A stretch of 64,000 bases of DNA, taken from assembly GCA_963555705.1 (NCBI GenBank), contig OY743183.1, positions 26,943,932 through 27,007,931 on the forward strand, given 5' to 3'. The position numbers and the translations under genes were made by a program. The notes beneath the pieces were generated by a model. That model saw only the letters and a program-made list of their open reading frames with translations, was not told where the DNA came from and did no database searches. The stretch is from Ligustrum vulgare (taxonomy: Eukaryota; Streptophyta; Magnoliopsida; Lamiales; Oleaceae). Shown here one piece after another: positions 53,261 through 64,000 of the stretch; positions within the stretch are counted from its first letter, which is position 1; every line of letters starts with the position of its first letter.

Positions 53261-53951
53261 TAGAGGTGTCAATCCGGGTAGTCAGGGTCGGGTCGACCCG
53301 TCAATAAAAAGTCCGGTAACGGCCCGCTTGAAAAAAAGCCCGCCCGCTGCCGATTATGGGTCATTACAACCCAGACCCGCCCGCTGGCCCATGCGGGTCG
53401 CAATTTGTTTTGATTTAACCCGTATGAATAAAAACATAGATTTTTCATATTTATAGCAAATTTTTTGTCAAATTTCTAAATACAAAATGATTAAAATGAT
53501 AAATTCATATTTATACCATAAAATATTTACATAGAATTTAAAATTATAGTTTATGTTATATGAATTACTTCTAAATTTGCAAATTTAAATAAAATATAAA
53601 CAAATAACAATAAAATGATAAATGTATTTCTAATTACTATTGTCAAAAAACATTATTTTTTTAGCTATTAGGGAGAAAAAAATAAGATTTTACTTTAAAA
53701 ATTGTATTAGAGTTTCTAGAAGAATAGAGATTTTCAATATTACCATATTTAATAAAAACAGTTTATTTTATTTTTATTTTTATGGGCCAGCGGGTTAACC
53801 GCGGCCCGCAAAAGTTTGATCCGCAAAACTCGCGGTTCACAACTTCTTGACCGGTGAACCGCCCGCACGGGTCATGGGTCGGCCCGCGATTCCGGGTCAA
53901 TCCGGGCCAATTTTCACGGGTCTGGTCGGCCCGTCCGTCTTGACACCTCTA
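53261..53951. mobile_element. hAT-type non-autonomous element (691 bp)
   Basis: Exact 8-bp duplication TTTATGTG (53253-53260 and 53952-53959). Ends TAGAGGTGTCAA and inverse TTGACACCTCTA. GC-rich subtermini (GGGTCGGGTCGACCCG; GGCCCGCAAAAG) around an AT-rich middle. The hAT pattern is 8 bp plus a TAG-start. No transposase. Confidence 0.92.
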
Positions 53952-53991
53952 TTTATGTGGCCCAAGAAATATGTAATTAAAATTATTTTTC

Positions 53992-54147
53992 ATTTGGTAA
54001 ATCAAGTAAATCATATAATTTCTTAAATCACTTTTTAATCACACACATTTTTATTTCTCCACTTTTTAACCACACATTTTACTTTACAGTCATAAATAAA
54101 TTAGTTTATAAATCACTATAGTGTTAGTTTATAGTCGTACCGAACAT
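53992..54147. mobile_element. TGTTTGGTAA-family MITE copy
   Basis: Left CATTTGGTAAATC, right GTCGTACCGAACATG. The interior repeats the family words (TTTTTAATCACACACATTTT in reverse orientation). Confidence 0.5.
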
Positions 54148-54149
54148 GA

Positions 54150-54718
54150 ATCATTTTACTAGGTAGTTTAAAAGCCACAAGGAAAAATATGTGATTGAAA
54201 ATGGTTTGAGAAAATGTATATGGTTAAAAAGTGATTTGCGAAAATATGTTTATATATTTTTATATTCAGCTGCTTATTGAGAATTTTTAAATGATTTTCT
54301 GTTGTTTTTGAGTTAAAATAATATATATAGTTAAAAAGTAAATTTTATGAATGTGTGATTAAAAAATAATTTAAGAAATTATGATAATAATTGCGAGACT
54401 TTTTTGTTTAAAAATACTTTATCAAATGGGGGATTAGAATCAAATCGTCATCGAATGAGAATAAGTCAGGCAGGAAACAGTCAATGGTACCAACCCAAGA
54501 AAGTCAATATTCTTTACTTGGAACCTCAAATTGACAACATCGTCCCAATGAACATCTTACCACGTGTTAAAGTCCCTCTTAAACCCCTTCATGTTTTTAC
54601 AGTCTCCAAAATCTGTACCGTCGCAAAGTAAAATGACAGAAAATAATCTCTACAACATGCATTTGCAATTTTCTAGATCGTTGAAAAGCACATACCAAAT
54701 AATATAAGTAAAGCTAGT
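54150..54718. other. Further MITE-like sequence, no gene
   Basis: 54180-54390 has GTGATTGAAAATGG and GGTTAAAAAGTGATTTG words of the same family. No gene evidence. Confidence 0.3.
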
Positions 54719-54882
54719 GTTCGGAAACCAATTTATTTGGTTTATAAATTAATTTATAAATTACACAATTTTCTAAATCACTTTTTAACCACACATATTT
54801 TCTCTCTTCAATTTTCAACCATTACTTTTTACCTCAAAATCATAAATAAACCAATTTATAATCCAAACAGTGTTACCAAACG
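54719..54882. mobile_element. TGTTTGGTAA-family MITE copy
   Basis: Left TGTTCGGAAACCAATTTATT, right AGTGTTACCAAACG. Inverted terminal similarity (TGTTTGG.AA.CA). The interior has AATCACTTTTTAACCACACA, the family core. Confidence 0.55.
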
Positions 54883-55428
54883 AAATGTAAAATAACACAT
54901 CGAGGGGTATATATAAATAACTTTAATACCAAATAATATACTTGGGTAAATTGTTTTGATAAATAAATTTATAAACAATATATTTCTTAAAATTATTTTT
55001 ATCCACACATATTTTTTCTCAAATTATGTTTAGTCGCATATTTTATCTTAAAAATATCATATTCTTTGTTTATAAACGAAATTATTTCACCAATTTATTT
55101 TGAAAATTATATCTTCTATAGAAGAATGAAAATAGAAAGTAATGAATTTTTATTTTTAAATTAGTAACAATTTTTTTCTTTTTCTTTTTTATAATTTTTT
55201 AAGCTTTGAATAATTAGTGTGATAGTTGTTTGCACTCAACACTTTGATCAAAATATTTTTTTATAAACAAATAATTTATTATTTTCGAGGTAAACTATTT
55301 AATTAAAAATATGTGATTAAAAAGGAATTTGAGGAAAATCTATTGTTTATAAAAAAATACTGACAACTTTTCAATCATATATTCTATTAATTTTTCTTAA
55401 AATCTAATAAATCTGATTTTTATCCAAA

Positions 55429-55460
55429 CTAGTGCATTACTCGTGCGATGCACTGATATT
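55429..55460 (-). mobile_element. Helitron 3' terminus (minus strand)
   Basis: CTAGTGCATTACTCGTGCGA then TGCACTG. On the minus strand a hairpin with stem GTGC-ATC-GCAC is followed by GAGTAATG and CACTAG then T. The body would lie to the right, interrupted by the solo LTR at 55710. No 5' end found. Confidence 0.5.
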
Positions 55461-56190
55461 GTTTCATACAAAATATATTGTAAAATTGATGAATAGATTT
55501 TGCATCACTGAAAATATAAATCTGATTTGTAATAGAATGTGTCAACACTTTTCTTTTAAATTTATTTATTGCATTATAAATTTAATACTACAATACTTTA
55601 ATCAATCAATAAAAATAAGCGAGATACAAAGGAAAATATATATAATTTAGTATTTCACTTAATACTATAGTAAATAATACTAAAGTATTCGATAAATTAA
55701 GTTATAAATTGTAGCGATTGAGAATTTTTCAGTTAATTATAAAATAAATATTTAATTTATTAAAAACATGTCGCTATAACTTCAACTATTTTAAATTAAA
55801 GCGTTTTCGTTTAGCCATATTAATTATTTCCAACCAATAAAATATAATTTGAGTTCCATTTGATTTCAAGCCAAATTTCATATTTTCAAACATTGTCCAA
55901 ATGCAAATTTCGATTTAAGTCCAAAATTATTATTTATTTTAAATTCAAATTATTCTAAGTCTAAAATCTCAAAGTACAATTTTATTATTATCCAAATTTA
56001 TTTTTATCCAAGTTTTATATTTTAAGTAATTATATTTAGTAAGGTATTTTATTCGGAATAATATTCTTGTATCCCAAGTCTTTACAAATCATATTCTAAA
56101 TCAAATGTTTCCATATCTAACATTCTACAATTCTATTCCAACTACAATACATCTCCATACCAATTTATATATACCCACATATTCCCTGGT

Positions 56191-56286
56191 CCAATTCATG
56201 CACAAAATCACGAGCAACAATTCTCATTGTACAAAATGACCAATTCATGCACAAAATCACAAGCAACAATTCTCATTGTACAAAAA
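56191..56286. repeat. 48-bp direct repeat in the solo LTR
   Basis: Two near-identical copies of CCAATTCATGCACAAAATCA with AGCAACAATTCTCATTG. It lies just after the TATA-like box. Confidence 0.9.
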
Positions 56287-56631
56287 TAATTCCATCCTAC
56301 TTCAATTTCTCTTCTCGTCATGTTCAACCGAACCACAAACCCGAAATCACAAACCGGCAACCATCAGCACTGTCCAAAACCTCCATTACCGACCAAACTG
56401 CTTCTTCACCCAACACCAAGCCACGACCTGCAGCGAACAACATTTCAGAAAAAACCAGCACTGCCTTTCATCCATAGAACCACCTATTCAGTACACCATC
56501 GCCAAAGAGTTGAGCCTCATGCCTTGACTCCACGGCCAAGAACCACCGAAAACATCAACTGCCCAGCTCATTTTTTTCACCCCTCAAATTCATCCAAAAA
56601 CAAACCCTAAACCAAGAATAAACTATATCAG

Positions 56632-56853
56632 CTACTTACCACAACCACCAATCGGATTATCGTCGGAATCATAACTCCAAACCACAACCTCAACTTCGGT
56701 TCTTGCACAAAATCGAGTCCCAGCCTTTCCTCCTTTAGCCTTCCTTGTACCCAACTTGTCGCCGCCATGAGATGTCGGCATGTCCGCCGACGTTTGCCGG
56801 CGATGGTCTTGAATCGCCAAGGCCCTCACCACCGTTCTTTGTCTCGGTTCCAT
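56632..56853 (-). other. GC-rich open frame, antisense to the solo LTR
   Basis: 73 codons from ATG on the minus strand (starts MEPRQRTVVRALAIQDHRRQ). It is GC-rich against an AT-rich surround and includes GGDKLGTRKAKGGKAG. No family recognised. Placement within an LTR makes a real gene unlikely, but the patch stands out. Confidence 0.2.
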
Positions 56854-57467
56854 TAGAGAGAGAGTGAAGGGGATTTCATATCTGTAAAGATTTTGATTTT
56901 AATAAAAATTGACTTTTAAACCCCCATCTTTTAAAGTATTAGACATCGGTCCCAATTTTAAAAATCATTTAGATCAGCCCCAAGGTTTTCTAATTTTTAT
57001 TTAAGTCCTTTGATTTTAAAATCACTTAATTTAGTCCCTACAGTTTTTGAAATATTTTATTCAACTCTTAAAGCTTTGCAAATCATTTATCTCAGCCCAG
57101 TTGTTTCGAAAATAAATTAGTTAGTCCCTAATATATTTAAAACATCTGAGTTAGCTTAATAGTTTTCAAAATCATTTATTTTGGTCTCAACTCTTTTAAA
57201 ATCCCAACTATGTTTGATTTTCAATTTAAACCATAAATTTTTTATTCTTCTTTGAAAAACTCTTTCGCTTTAAAACCTTTGAATTCCAAAATATTAGTTT
57301 AAGATTTATTTTATATATTGGTTAGACGAGGCGTTTGGACGTTTAGAAGATTGACACTTTTCCGCTCAACAAACTCGAGAATAAGGTAAACTCACCCCCA
57401 GTAATTAGTTTAAATTATAATTGCATGTATTATGTGATTTTACATGATTTATATGCATTTAATACAT

Positions 57468-57498
57468 GAGACGAGACGAGACGAGACGAGACGAGAAG
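57468..57498. repeat. (GAGAC)n minisatellite
   Basis: Six tandem GAGAC units in the solo LTR; one more GAGACGAGAC-like pair near 57541. Confidence 0.95.
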
Positions 57499-58003
57499 AG
57501 ATTATGATGATGTTATGCATAACTTACGTACTTTAATGCTTGAGACGAGACTACCCACACGTTATATTTTTAAAGAGCCTATGAAGATGATGTTACTGTA
57601 TAAGTTGCATAATTATGTGTTCAATTATTCTGTAAATTAATTATTGACGATGAGTCTATTAAGTATTTCTATGAAATGCTCATTCCTTTTTTTTAACAAC
57701 ATTTGCAGATATTGGAGATAGCTGTGCATGGTGACAATAATAATTAAATAATAGAAAGTTTATTTTGTTTATGTTCAATTTTAGAATGCTAGCAAATTGT
57801 ATACTTTTGTTAAAAGATTTCTTTTGCATTGTTATTTCAAGAAATTCCAAATTATTAAATTTTATTTACCGTTTGGTTTTTCCTTAAATGTTGCTAATTA
57901 TGAGAAAAAAATTTTATTCTTCCGCTAAATCGTTATTTTAAAAGTTAGATAAGACGATGGCGTGACGAATCGGGTGCTTTAAAACTCGGGACATTACATA
58001 AAT

Positions 58004-58370
58004 CATATTAATTAATCATTTAGACACATGCTTTTAAATAGTTACACAATCCAGAGAAAAAAATAATTTGCGAAATTATCTAACGAAAATTTTAAACATT
58101 ATAATCAAACTCGTTAATTAGATATGGATAGGGTCATATCTCCGGAAAAAAAAAAAGTGATTTTTGGACTTATCTTAACAGAAAACTCAAACATGTACTA
58201 ACAAAACTTGGATGATTTAATTGGACCATTTAACAATCAACCATTTAGTATCTCCAATCGGTTAAGTAAAAAAAAAATAAAAAATGAAAGGCCTATGTAA
58301 ATGAATCCACCCACATTTAAACGATGCGATTTTTCAAACTTATGTTGTGTAGAATAAATAATTTTTTTTT
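58004..58370. other. No confident feature
   Basis: AT-rich DNA between the solo LTR and the next gypsy LTR. Confidence 0.45.
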
Positions 58371-59083
58371 TATACGATTCCTTTTAGGAAACGCAACAAA
58401 GATGCAGAATACAAATATAATACCAGGGGAAAGATTAAATTTATAAGAAAAAAATAACAAGAACGATGAAAAATAAATAGATTAAACAATAGAACCTTGA
58501 CCCAAGATTCACAACGCAATATTGACGATGCTGAATAAGAACCAAGGTTGTCGAATGCCACAAGGGTGTCAATTTTCTTGATAAGTTTTGGATTGGAACA
58601 CCACAAAATCTTGATATTTTTAGTAAGTTCAATTGGTTGTTCTTGAAGAATAAGAAAATGAATCCTCACGTGTCTTAGAGAAAACTCTCAATTATTTCAC
58701 CAAATTGTCAAAGTTGTTTTTATAATAATGAAAAAGAAATCCTTGCTGGAATAGGTCTCAAAAATAGAAAGACATAAATAATTAAAACGGAAATTAAATA
58801 AAAAAAAATCGCGAGATTCTGATTTGGTAGAGCCATGCGATTGTGTGGTGAGGCCTTGTAGGTTCTGCTTAATTTTTTATGGTATCGCGATACTGCGCCT
58901 TGTTTTCTCCACTCGGCTGCGTGACGTGTCGACAACATCCATTTTTTTATCTTTTGAAGCGACTCGATCCGTCTTGATACTCGATTTGAGCCCAACACAA
59001 ACTTGCTCATTTTCCCATGTAGATTGCTACTGCATCGATGATAGTTTGATTTCTCCTCTGGTCTTCTACTTTGGATTATATTA
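58371..59083 (-). repeat. 3' LTR of the gag-pro derivative
   Basis: Shares with 62903-63640 the blocks ATAACAAGAA, AATAAATAGATT, CCAAGGTTGTCGAA, CTACTGCATCGATGATAG and TGATTTCTCCT. Its TG end is degraded (TATACGATT). The purine tract on its minus-strand upstream side is AAGAGAGAGTGG (about 59085-59100). Confidence 0.8.
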
Positions 59084-59900
59084 TCCACTCTCTCTTGAAA
59101 ATAATTCGACTTCGAATCAATACCTTGTCCAGTCTTCTTGCATCTCTTGCGTTTGCTGGTTCGTTGATTATGATTATGCCTTGTGCTTTCCTTCAACTTT
59201 TTGAGTTGTTCTCCCATGAAAATAACTTTCTTTCTGTCTTTAATTTTATGGGTTGATTTTGGTACTTGCAAAATAAAATTAACCAAACGAGGGAGGGATT
59301 TATTAATATGGCCATGTGCAAGGATTGGTTCATGGTACACTAACATTTGTGCAAAAATGCTCATTTTGTGGGTGAACTCTCTTTTCTTTTTCTCTTTGCA
59401 CTCACGCTCTCCTTTTTCTGAGGTCATGACCTCAACTTTCTTATTTTCAAATTTCACTCTCTCTCATTTTTCTGAGGTCGTGGCCTCAACTCCTATTTTT
59501 TCCTCAAACTCACTTTTCATTGTTATTTGGTCATATTGGGCTTCCTTACGTGATAAAGGGGTAAGAGTAATTTTCTTTCCACCCTTCACAAATGAATATT
59601 GGTTTTTAAGCCCATCATGTACCACTCTTCTATCATTTTGTCATAGTATTCCCCACAAAATATGGCCAACATACATAAGCACTACGTTACATATTACTTC
59701 ATCCTTATACCCCACAAGGATAAACTTAACCTTAACCTGCTTGTTCACCTTAATTTCCCTAAACTCGATCAACTACTACAATTTGTAAGGATTAATATGT
59801 TTCATTTTAGGCAACTTCAAATTTTCAACCAACATAGTACTAACTACATTAGTGCAACTTCCCCCATTAATCACCAATCCACAAACCTTTTTATCTACTA
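59084..59900 (-). pseudogene. Protease fragment joined to the pol tail
   Basis: From 59900 down: LVINGGSCTN-type block (retropepsin site, DGGS changed to NGGS), STMLVENLKLP, HILWG block. Then SEKGERECKEKKKREF, and about 59250-59100 a GEQLKKLKESTRHNHNQR stretch and QGIDSKSNYFQERV, the latter matching the end of pol in the 6.5-13.4 kb element (DSRSNPFEEGG). The join is an internal deletion of the whole RT-integrase region. Confidence 0.7.
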
Positions 59901-60397
59901 AGCACCTAGGTGAAATAGGTTATCCCTTTGTTCATCAGCTCCATTCACCTTAACTCTAAAACTAAGGACATGCCTATTAATAAGTGAATCCTTCAAAGTA
60001 TAAGTTAATTCCTCACTGTCACTACTACTAGCCCCAATATCTTCTAGTTTAGGCATCCCTTCAAATTCATCCCTAAAAATCATCTCCCTATTACGTATAA
60101 CCATTACCTTTTTATTTGGACATTGGGATGCAACGTGACCCGAACCTAAACATGTAATATTTCTATCCTTAGTAGGTTGGGAATAAAAAATGTTTTTACC
60201 TTTCATTGTTGGTTCATCCCTCCCTTTCAAGACATGATCTACATTGTACTCCCACTTTGGTTGTGAGGTATGATAAGATATTGGTGAATACCTTGCTGCA
60301 CCCTTTTCTCTTCAGTTGCATCTTCACCTTCATTAACATATGCACCATGTCCTCCAACTCCACATAGTGCTATTTATAACTCAACCATATTAGCATT

Positions 60398-61637
60398 TGT
60401 AGCGACCAAGAATTTTTACGCGATTAATAATTATTTTAATAGAAAATCGTGTCGCTATTATTTCACCCATTTTTATTAAGTTAACGCCGCGACGTATTCG
60501 TATAGCCAAGTCAAGAAATAATCGAGATCGTTCGATTTTAAATTAAATTCCGAAATTCTAAAAATATCTCCATTCTCTTGATTTAAAGTATATTAAGTCC
60601 AAGTACTTAATTCAATGTTATCCCAATATTTATTTATACAAAAATTATTTTTATTATTGAAATTAAGAAAATATATGCAAGCATGAGAGGTTCCATTATA
60701 TATAATAATTATGAGAATCTTAATTTAATAAATATGGAAAAGTATATGAAAGGTAAATACACCTTATGTTTTTATGAAAAGTAAGTATGTTTTTATGACA
60801 AGTAAGTATATCTTATGTTTTTATGAAAAGTAAGTATGTTTTTATGAAAGGTAAATACACCTTATGTTTTTATGAAAAGTAAGTATGTTTTTATGACAAG
60901 TAAGTATATCTTATGTTTTTATGAAAAGTAAGTATGTTTTTATGAAAGGTAAATACACCTTATGTTTTTATGAAAAGTAAGTATGTTTTTATGACAAGTA
61001 AGTATATCTTATGTTTTTATGAAAAGTAAGTATGTTTTTATGAAAGGTAAATACACCTTATATTTTTATGAAAAGTAAGTATGTTTTTATGACAAGTAAG
61101 TATATCTTTATGTTTTTATGAAAATGTTTGGATCATTGCTATGAAATCAATCTCACAAGATTGTTATGGGTTCCATATGATATGTTTATGATTATGCTAA
61201 GGGTACCGGAGTTTAGTAGCGCTACACATAAGAATTCTTGCCATTTAAGTTCGGTAAAATTCTTGTGTCTCCCTATGTTTATGAGTATTTCGATCATATC
61301 CTATGTTATGATGAAAATGATCCATATGCTTTCAAAAGAAAATTTATGCTTGGTATACTTACTGGGATTTTATAAATCTCACTCCACGATATTTACCATT
61401 TTCAGATAATTGAAGGTTCGAGGCGGTCAACATGGAAGTGGAAAAAGTGGTTAAGATTGATGAGATAATTATGTTGAACTTTATGTAAGAAGATTATGTT
61501 CTATTTTTATTCACAAATAAAATTATGGGATTCTAATTTATTCTTTTGAATAATTTTACATTACTATTTAAGTCTCGATAATATGATATGAGTCACTTTT
61601 AGTGGCACTCGAATGGTCGAGAATTCGGGTCGTCACA
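60398..61637 (+). mobile_element. Solo LTR, Tekay-like (1240 bp), inserted in gag
   Basis: TGTAGCGACCAAG start, GAATTCGGGTCGTCACA end, exact GCATT duplication (60393-60397 and 61638-61642). TATA-like TATATATAA near 60693. It holds the 98-bp array described separately. Confidence 0.92.
60748..61133. repeat. 98-bp tandem array with 28/21/28/21 substructure
   Basis: GAAAGGTAAATACACC starts at 60748, 60846, 60944 and 61042: exact period 98. Each unit is 28 bp (GAAAGGTAAATACACC...TTTTTAT), 21 bp (GAAAAGTAAGTATGTTTTTA), 28 bp (GACAAGTAAGTATATC...) and 21 bp again. Units are near-identical. Confidence 0.95.
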
Positions 61638-62477
61638 GCATTTTCTCGATTTAGCCCACTCAAGAACATAGCCATAGTTTCCTCCCTGTCCTCCACGATA
61701 TTGACCCTAATCATGGACACTTTCATATCCTTATGGTGCTCCTCCACACTCCTAGAACCCTGTGTAAGCCCCTCTAACATTTGGTAAATATCCCTATGAT
61801 AGTGGTTCGAGACAAACATCTTCCTCATTATAGCTTTCATCTCACTCTATGTATCCACCGATCTCTCACCATTTCTCTTCCTACTTGTCACTAATTGATC
61901 GCACAAAATTATGGTATAATCAATGAACACCACAGCTAATCTAACCTTCTTTACCTCCGAATGGTTATGGCACTCAAACATCAACTCTACATTCTTCTCC
62001 CAATCTAAATAAGCTTCTAAGTCACTCCTCCCATGGAAAGATGGTATGGTCATTTTTATACTTTCTATGTTACCATCCACTTCATCTCTATCACCATGAT
62101 GTCTCCTATTATACCCTCTTTCACACTTTTCTTCTTTATCCCTTCTCCTTCTCACACTAGCCATGGATGATTATACACTACCCCCTTGACTGCCAAACCC
62201 TTCATCATCAAACCAATATCCATAACTAGGATTATTCTCTCCTATGATCTCTCTCATCTATAGGAGCTGTATGAGTTCGTTCCCTACACAACTAAGTAGT
62301 ATTTTCATCATACATATCCATTCTAGCATTCAATTTCTCGAATTGTTCCTGTATGGCTGCCATTATACCTACATCATGCCTACCCTTCCTATCAATACCG
62401 TCATGTTGTTTATTGTGACTCATTGATGAAACTGTTGATTCCCTCCGTTCAATTCCTTTGTTGTCACCTACTGACAA

Positions 62478-62902
62478 AGAAGATGATTCTCCCCAATTAG
62501 AGATTGCTAGTTCCCAACAAGAAAAAAAATTTCCTCACATATTAATTTTCACTCGTGTACACTCTTAATTCCCTTTTCAAGCTCCAAAAGACCAATTAAA
62601 GATTCAAGAATAATGGGACAGATGAAAACACAAATAAACAAATAAAATTGAGAAATTTCGTAATATGTTCAAAAGTTGTGAATTTTTGGATTTTTTTTTC
62701 AATCTGAAAATTTGACTATGAATAGGTAAAGCAAACGAAACTGGATTTGGATAATAATTGAATGAAATAAATATTTTTGAAATTTTGTTGGAATTTTATA
62801 TGGACCATGGTTGGAAAAATATGAAGAAAACGAAAAATAAGAAAAATCAAGAAAACCAAGAAATATTAAGAACTGAATTTAGATTCAATCTCTGATACCT
62901 CC
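62478..62902 (-). other. 5' leader and primer site of the gag-pro derivative
   Basis: On the minus strand the 5' LTR end ...CGCATCA is followed by GGAGGTATCAGAGATTGAA, a diverged tRNA-iMet primer site (GGTATCAGAG). The leader to the gag ATG has no features. Confidence 0.6.
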
Positions 62903-63640
62903 TGATGCGATTTTTTGGGAAACACGACAAAGACGCTGAATAAGAATTTAATAATACAGGAAAGATCTAAATTCAGAAGAAATAAAATAACAAGAATGAT
63001 AAAAATAAATAGATTTGAAGAGAGGACATTGACCCAACATTCATGTCGCAATAATTGACGATGTGGAATAAGAACCAAGGTTGTCGAACACCACAACAGT
63101 TGTCAATTTCCTTGATAAATTCTTGGTTTGAACGCCACAAAAATTCGAGATCTTTGATAAGTTTAATTGATTATTCTTCAAGAACAAGAAAATGAATCTT
63201 CACTTTTCTTAAAGAAAACTCTCAATTAATTTACAAAATTGTCAAAGTTGTTTATACAATAATGAAAAAGACACAATATAATGTGGAAAATGAAACTCAC
63301 CTAACCCAAGCCGGAATAGGTCTCAAAAATAGAAGACATAAATTAGTAAAACGAAAATTAAAAAAAAAAAGTCATGAGATTCTGATTCAGTAGAGCCATG
63401 CGATTACGTGGTTAGAACATGCGCGATCGGGTGGTGGTATCGCACGACCGCGCCTTGTTTCTCCACACAGTCGCGTGAATTGTTCGACTGCTTCCATTTT
63501 TTTTATCTTTTGAAGCGACTTGATCTATCTTAATTTTCAATTCGACCTCAACACAAAACTTGCTCATTTTCCCATGTAGATTGCTACTGCATCGATGATA
63601 GCTTGATTTCTCCTTTGATTTCTTACCTTGAATCGCATCA
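62903..63640 (-). repeat. 5' LTR of the gag-pro derivative (738 bp)
   Basis: On the plus strand starts TGATGCGATTTTTTGGG and ends AATCGCATCA, so its ends form a 10-bp inverted repeat. Better preserved than the 3' LTR. Confidence 0.88.
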
Positions 63641-63645
63641 GTTTT

Positions 63646-64000
63646 TGTCCAAATACTTGACTACTATGAATAAAATTAATAACACTCAAAATTAATTATT
63701 ATCTTTGATAAATATCGTTACATTAATTGGTTCTCTTTTCTTCATACTGATAATTTCTTTATTCATATTGTTATATTATTATTTTAATAAAAATTAATGA
63801 CCGATCAAATATTTAATAAAAATTATATGAACTAATTGTTAAAATGTGTAATATATATTATGCTCAGTGTGGTTATTTAAATTTATGATATTAAAAATAG
63901 AAAATGAACAGAATCAATAAATAAATAAACGTAATTTCAAAAATGACAAATGAATTGATTGAAATCCGAAGTTGTAAAATTTAACACAACTTATTGAATT
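63646..64000. other. No confident feature
   Basis: AT-rich DNA to the end of the window. Confidence 0.5.

Larger units (their letters stand above)
55710..57998 (+). mobile_element. Large solo LTR, Tekay-like (2289 bp)
   Basis: Starts TGTAGCGATTGAG, ends CTCGGGACATTACA. Flanked by exact TAAAT (55705-55709 and 57999-58003). The first 120 bp parallels 60398-60515 (TGTCGCTATAACTTC; CGTTTTCGTTTAGCCAT). The internal region is lost through LTR-LTR recombination. It contains a TATATATA box (56166-56173), a 48-bp direct repeat, a (GAGAC)n tract and a GC-rich patch. Confidence 0.88.
60242..62477 (-). pseudogene. gag: gag of the deletion derivative, split by a solo LTR
   Basis: MSVGDNKGIERRE start at 62477. 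The capsid core spans 62164-61568: MTIPSFHGRSDLEAYLDWEK, CDQLVTSRKRNGERS, MKAIMRKMFVSNHYHRD, LTQGSRSVEEHHKD, NIVEDREETMAMFLSGLNRE. At 61637 it is interrupted by the solo LTR; it continues below 60397 (MVEL then QLKRKG-type text). The knuckle [13 protein letters not shown] (about 60150, one Cys missing) and SSDSEELTYTLKDSLINR follow to about 59900. Stops and frame changes throughout. Confidence 0.85.
58371..63640 (-). mobile_element. Gypsy deletion derivative: gag-pro only, with a solo LTR inserted
   Basis: Minus strand: 5' LTR 62903-63640, primer site, gag, part of protease, then directly the last codons of pol and the 3' LTR 58371-59083. RT, RNase H and integrase are deleted. A 1240-bp solo LTR sits in gag (60398-61637). 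Gag is clearly related to the 6544-13413 element (MTIPSF-GRSD-EAYL-WEK block). Flanks are TTTTT (58366-58370) and GTTTT (63641-63645), possibly a duplication. Confidence 0.85.

Noticed and set aside
58720..59457. 245-codon minus-strand frame as a single gene
   Set aside because: It is a chance fusion: protease tail, pol tail and the 3' LTR read together.

Overview
This window is plant nuclear DNA, most likely from a eudicot, and it is almost entirely transposable-element sequence. The evidence is the density of Ty1/copia and Ty3/gypsy LTR retrotransposons with initiator-methionine-tRNA primer sites, plant Helitrons, Tourist/Stowaway/hAT-type MITEs, a 5S-rRNA-bearing Cassandra-type TRIM, and a plant AP2/ERF fragment. 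No intact conventional host gene is visible. No tRNA gene, complete rRNA gene or CRISPR array was seen.

Layout. 1-5.6 kb: LTR-like repeats and a minus-strand copia remnant that has lost its RT core. 5.7-14.8 kb: a copia element (Ale/Evelknievel-like) split by a nearly complete gypsy element (6544-13413; LTRs of 889 and 876 bp). 15.0-16.95 kb: a tandem triplication of a ~650-bp unit. 17.25-27.3 kb: a minus-strand Tat-lineage gypsy element with gag, pro, RT, RNase H, a second RNase H, integrase, two tandem-repeat arrays and an antisense extra ORF. 28.9-31.9 kb: a decayed Helitron carrying a nested hAT/Mutator-like element. 32.8-34.5 kb: a second, minus-strand Helitron built of internal repeats. 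35.2-38.6 kb: MITEs and a tandem duplication with a compound microsatellite. 39.5-43.4 kb: LTR-like DNA carrying a 5'-truncated LINE, which itself holds an inverted ~570-bp copy of its own flank. 43.5-45.4 kb: a copia remnant with a Tourist-like MITE. 45.5-48 kb: an array rich in GTCACTTTTT words, interrupted by a Cassandra-type TRIM. 48.2-50.3 kb: a candidate small gene (minus) and an ERF-like gene split by a 1.17-kb TAA-flanked element. 51.6-53.2 kb: a 1.6-kb near-perfect foldback element with a 9-bp target duplication. 53.3-58.0 kb: a hAT-type element, MITEs, a Helitron end and a 2.3-kb solo LTR. 58.4-63.6 kb: a minus-strand gypsy deletion derivative (gag-pro only) with a solo LTR in its gag.

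The genes do not form a pathway. They are mobile-element proteins in various stages of decay, and nesting with matching target-site duplications gives a partial order of insertions. The most unusual structures are the foldback element, the palindromic TTACGGCCGTAA arrays in the 6.5-13.4 kb LTRs (one copy also supplies the pol stop codon), the antisense ORF and repeat arrays of the Tat element, the ERF fragment whose frame rejoins across a TAA-flanked insertion, and a small minus-strand ORF with a plausible TATA box. All coordinates and identities come from reading the sequence by eye; no alignment or search was run.
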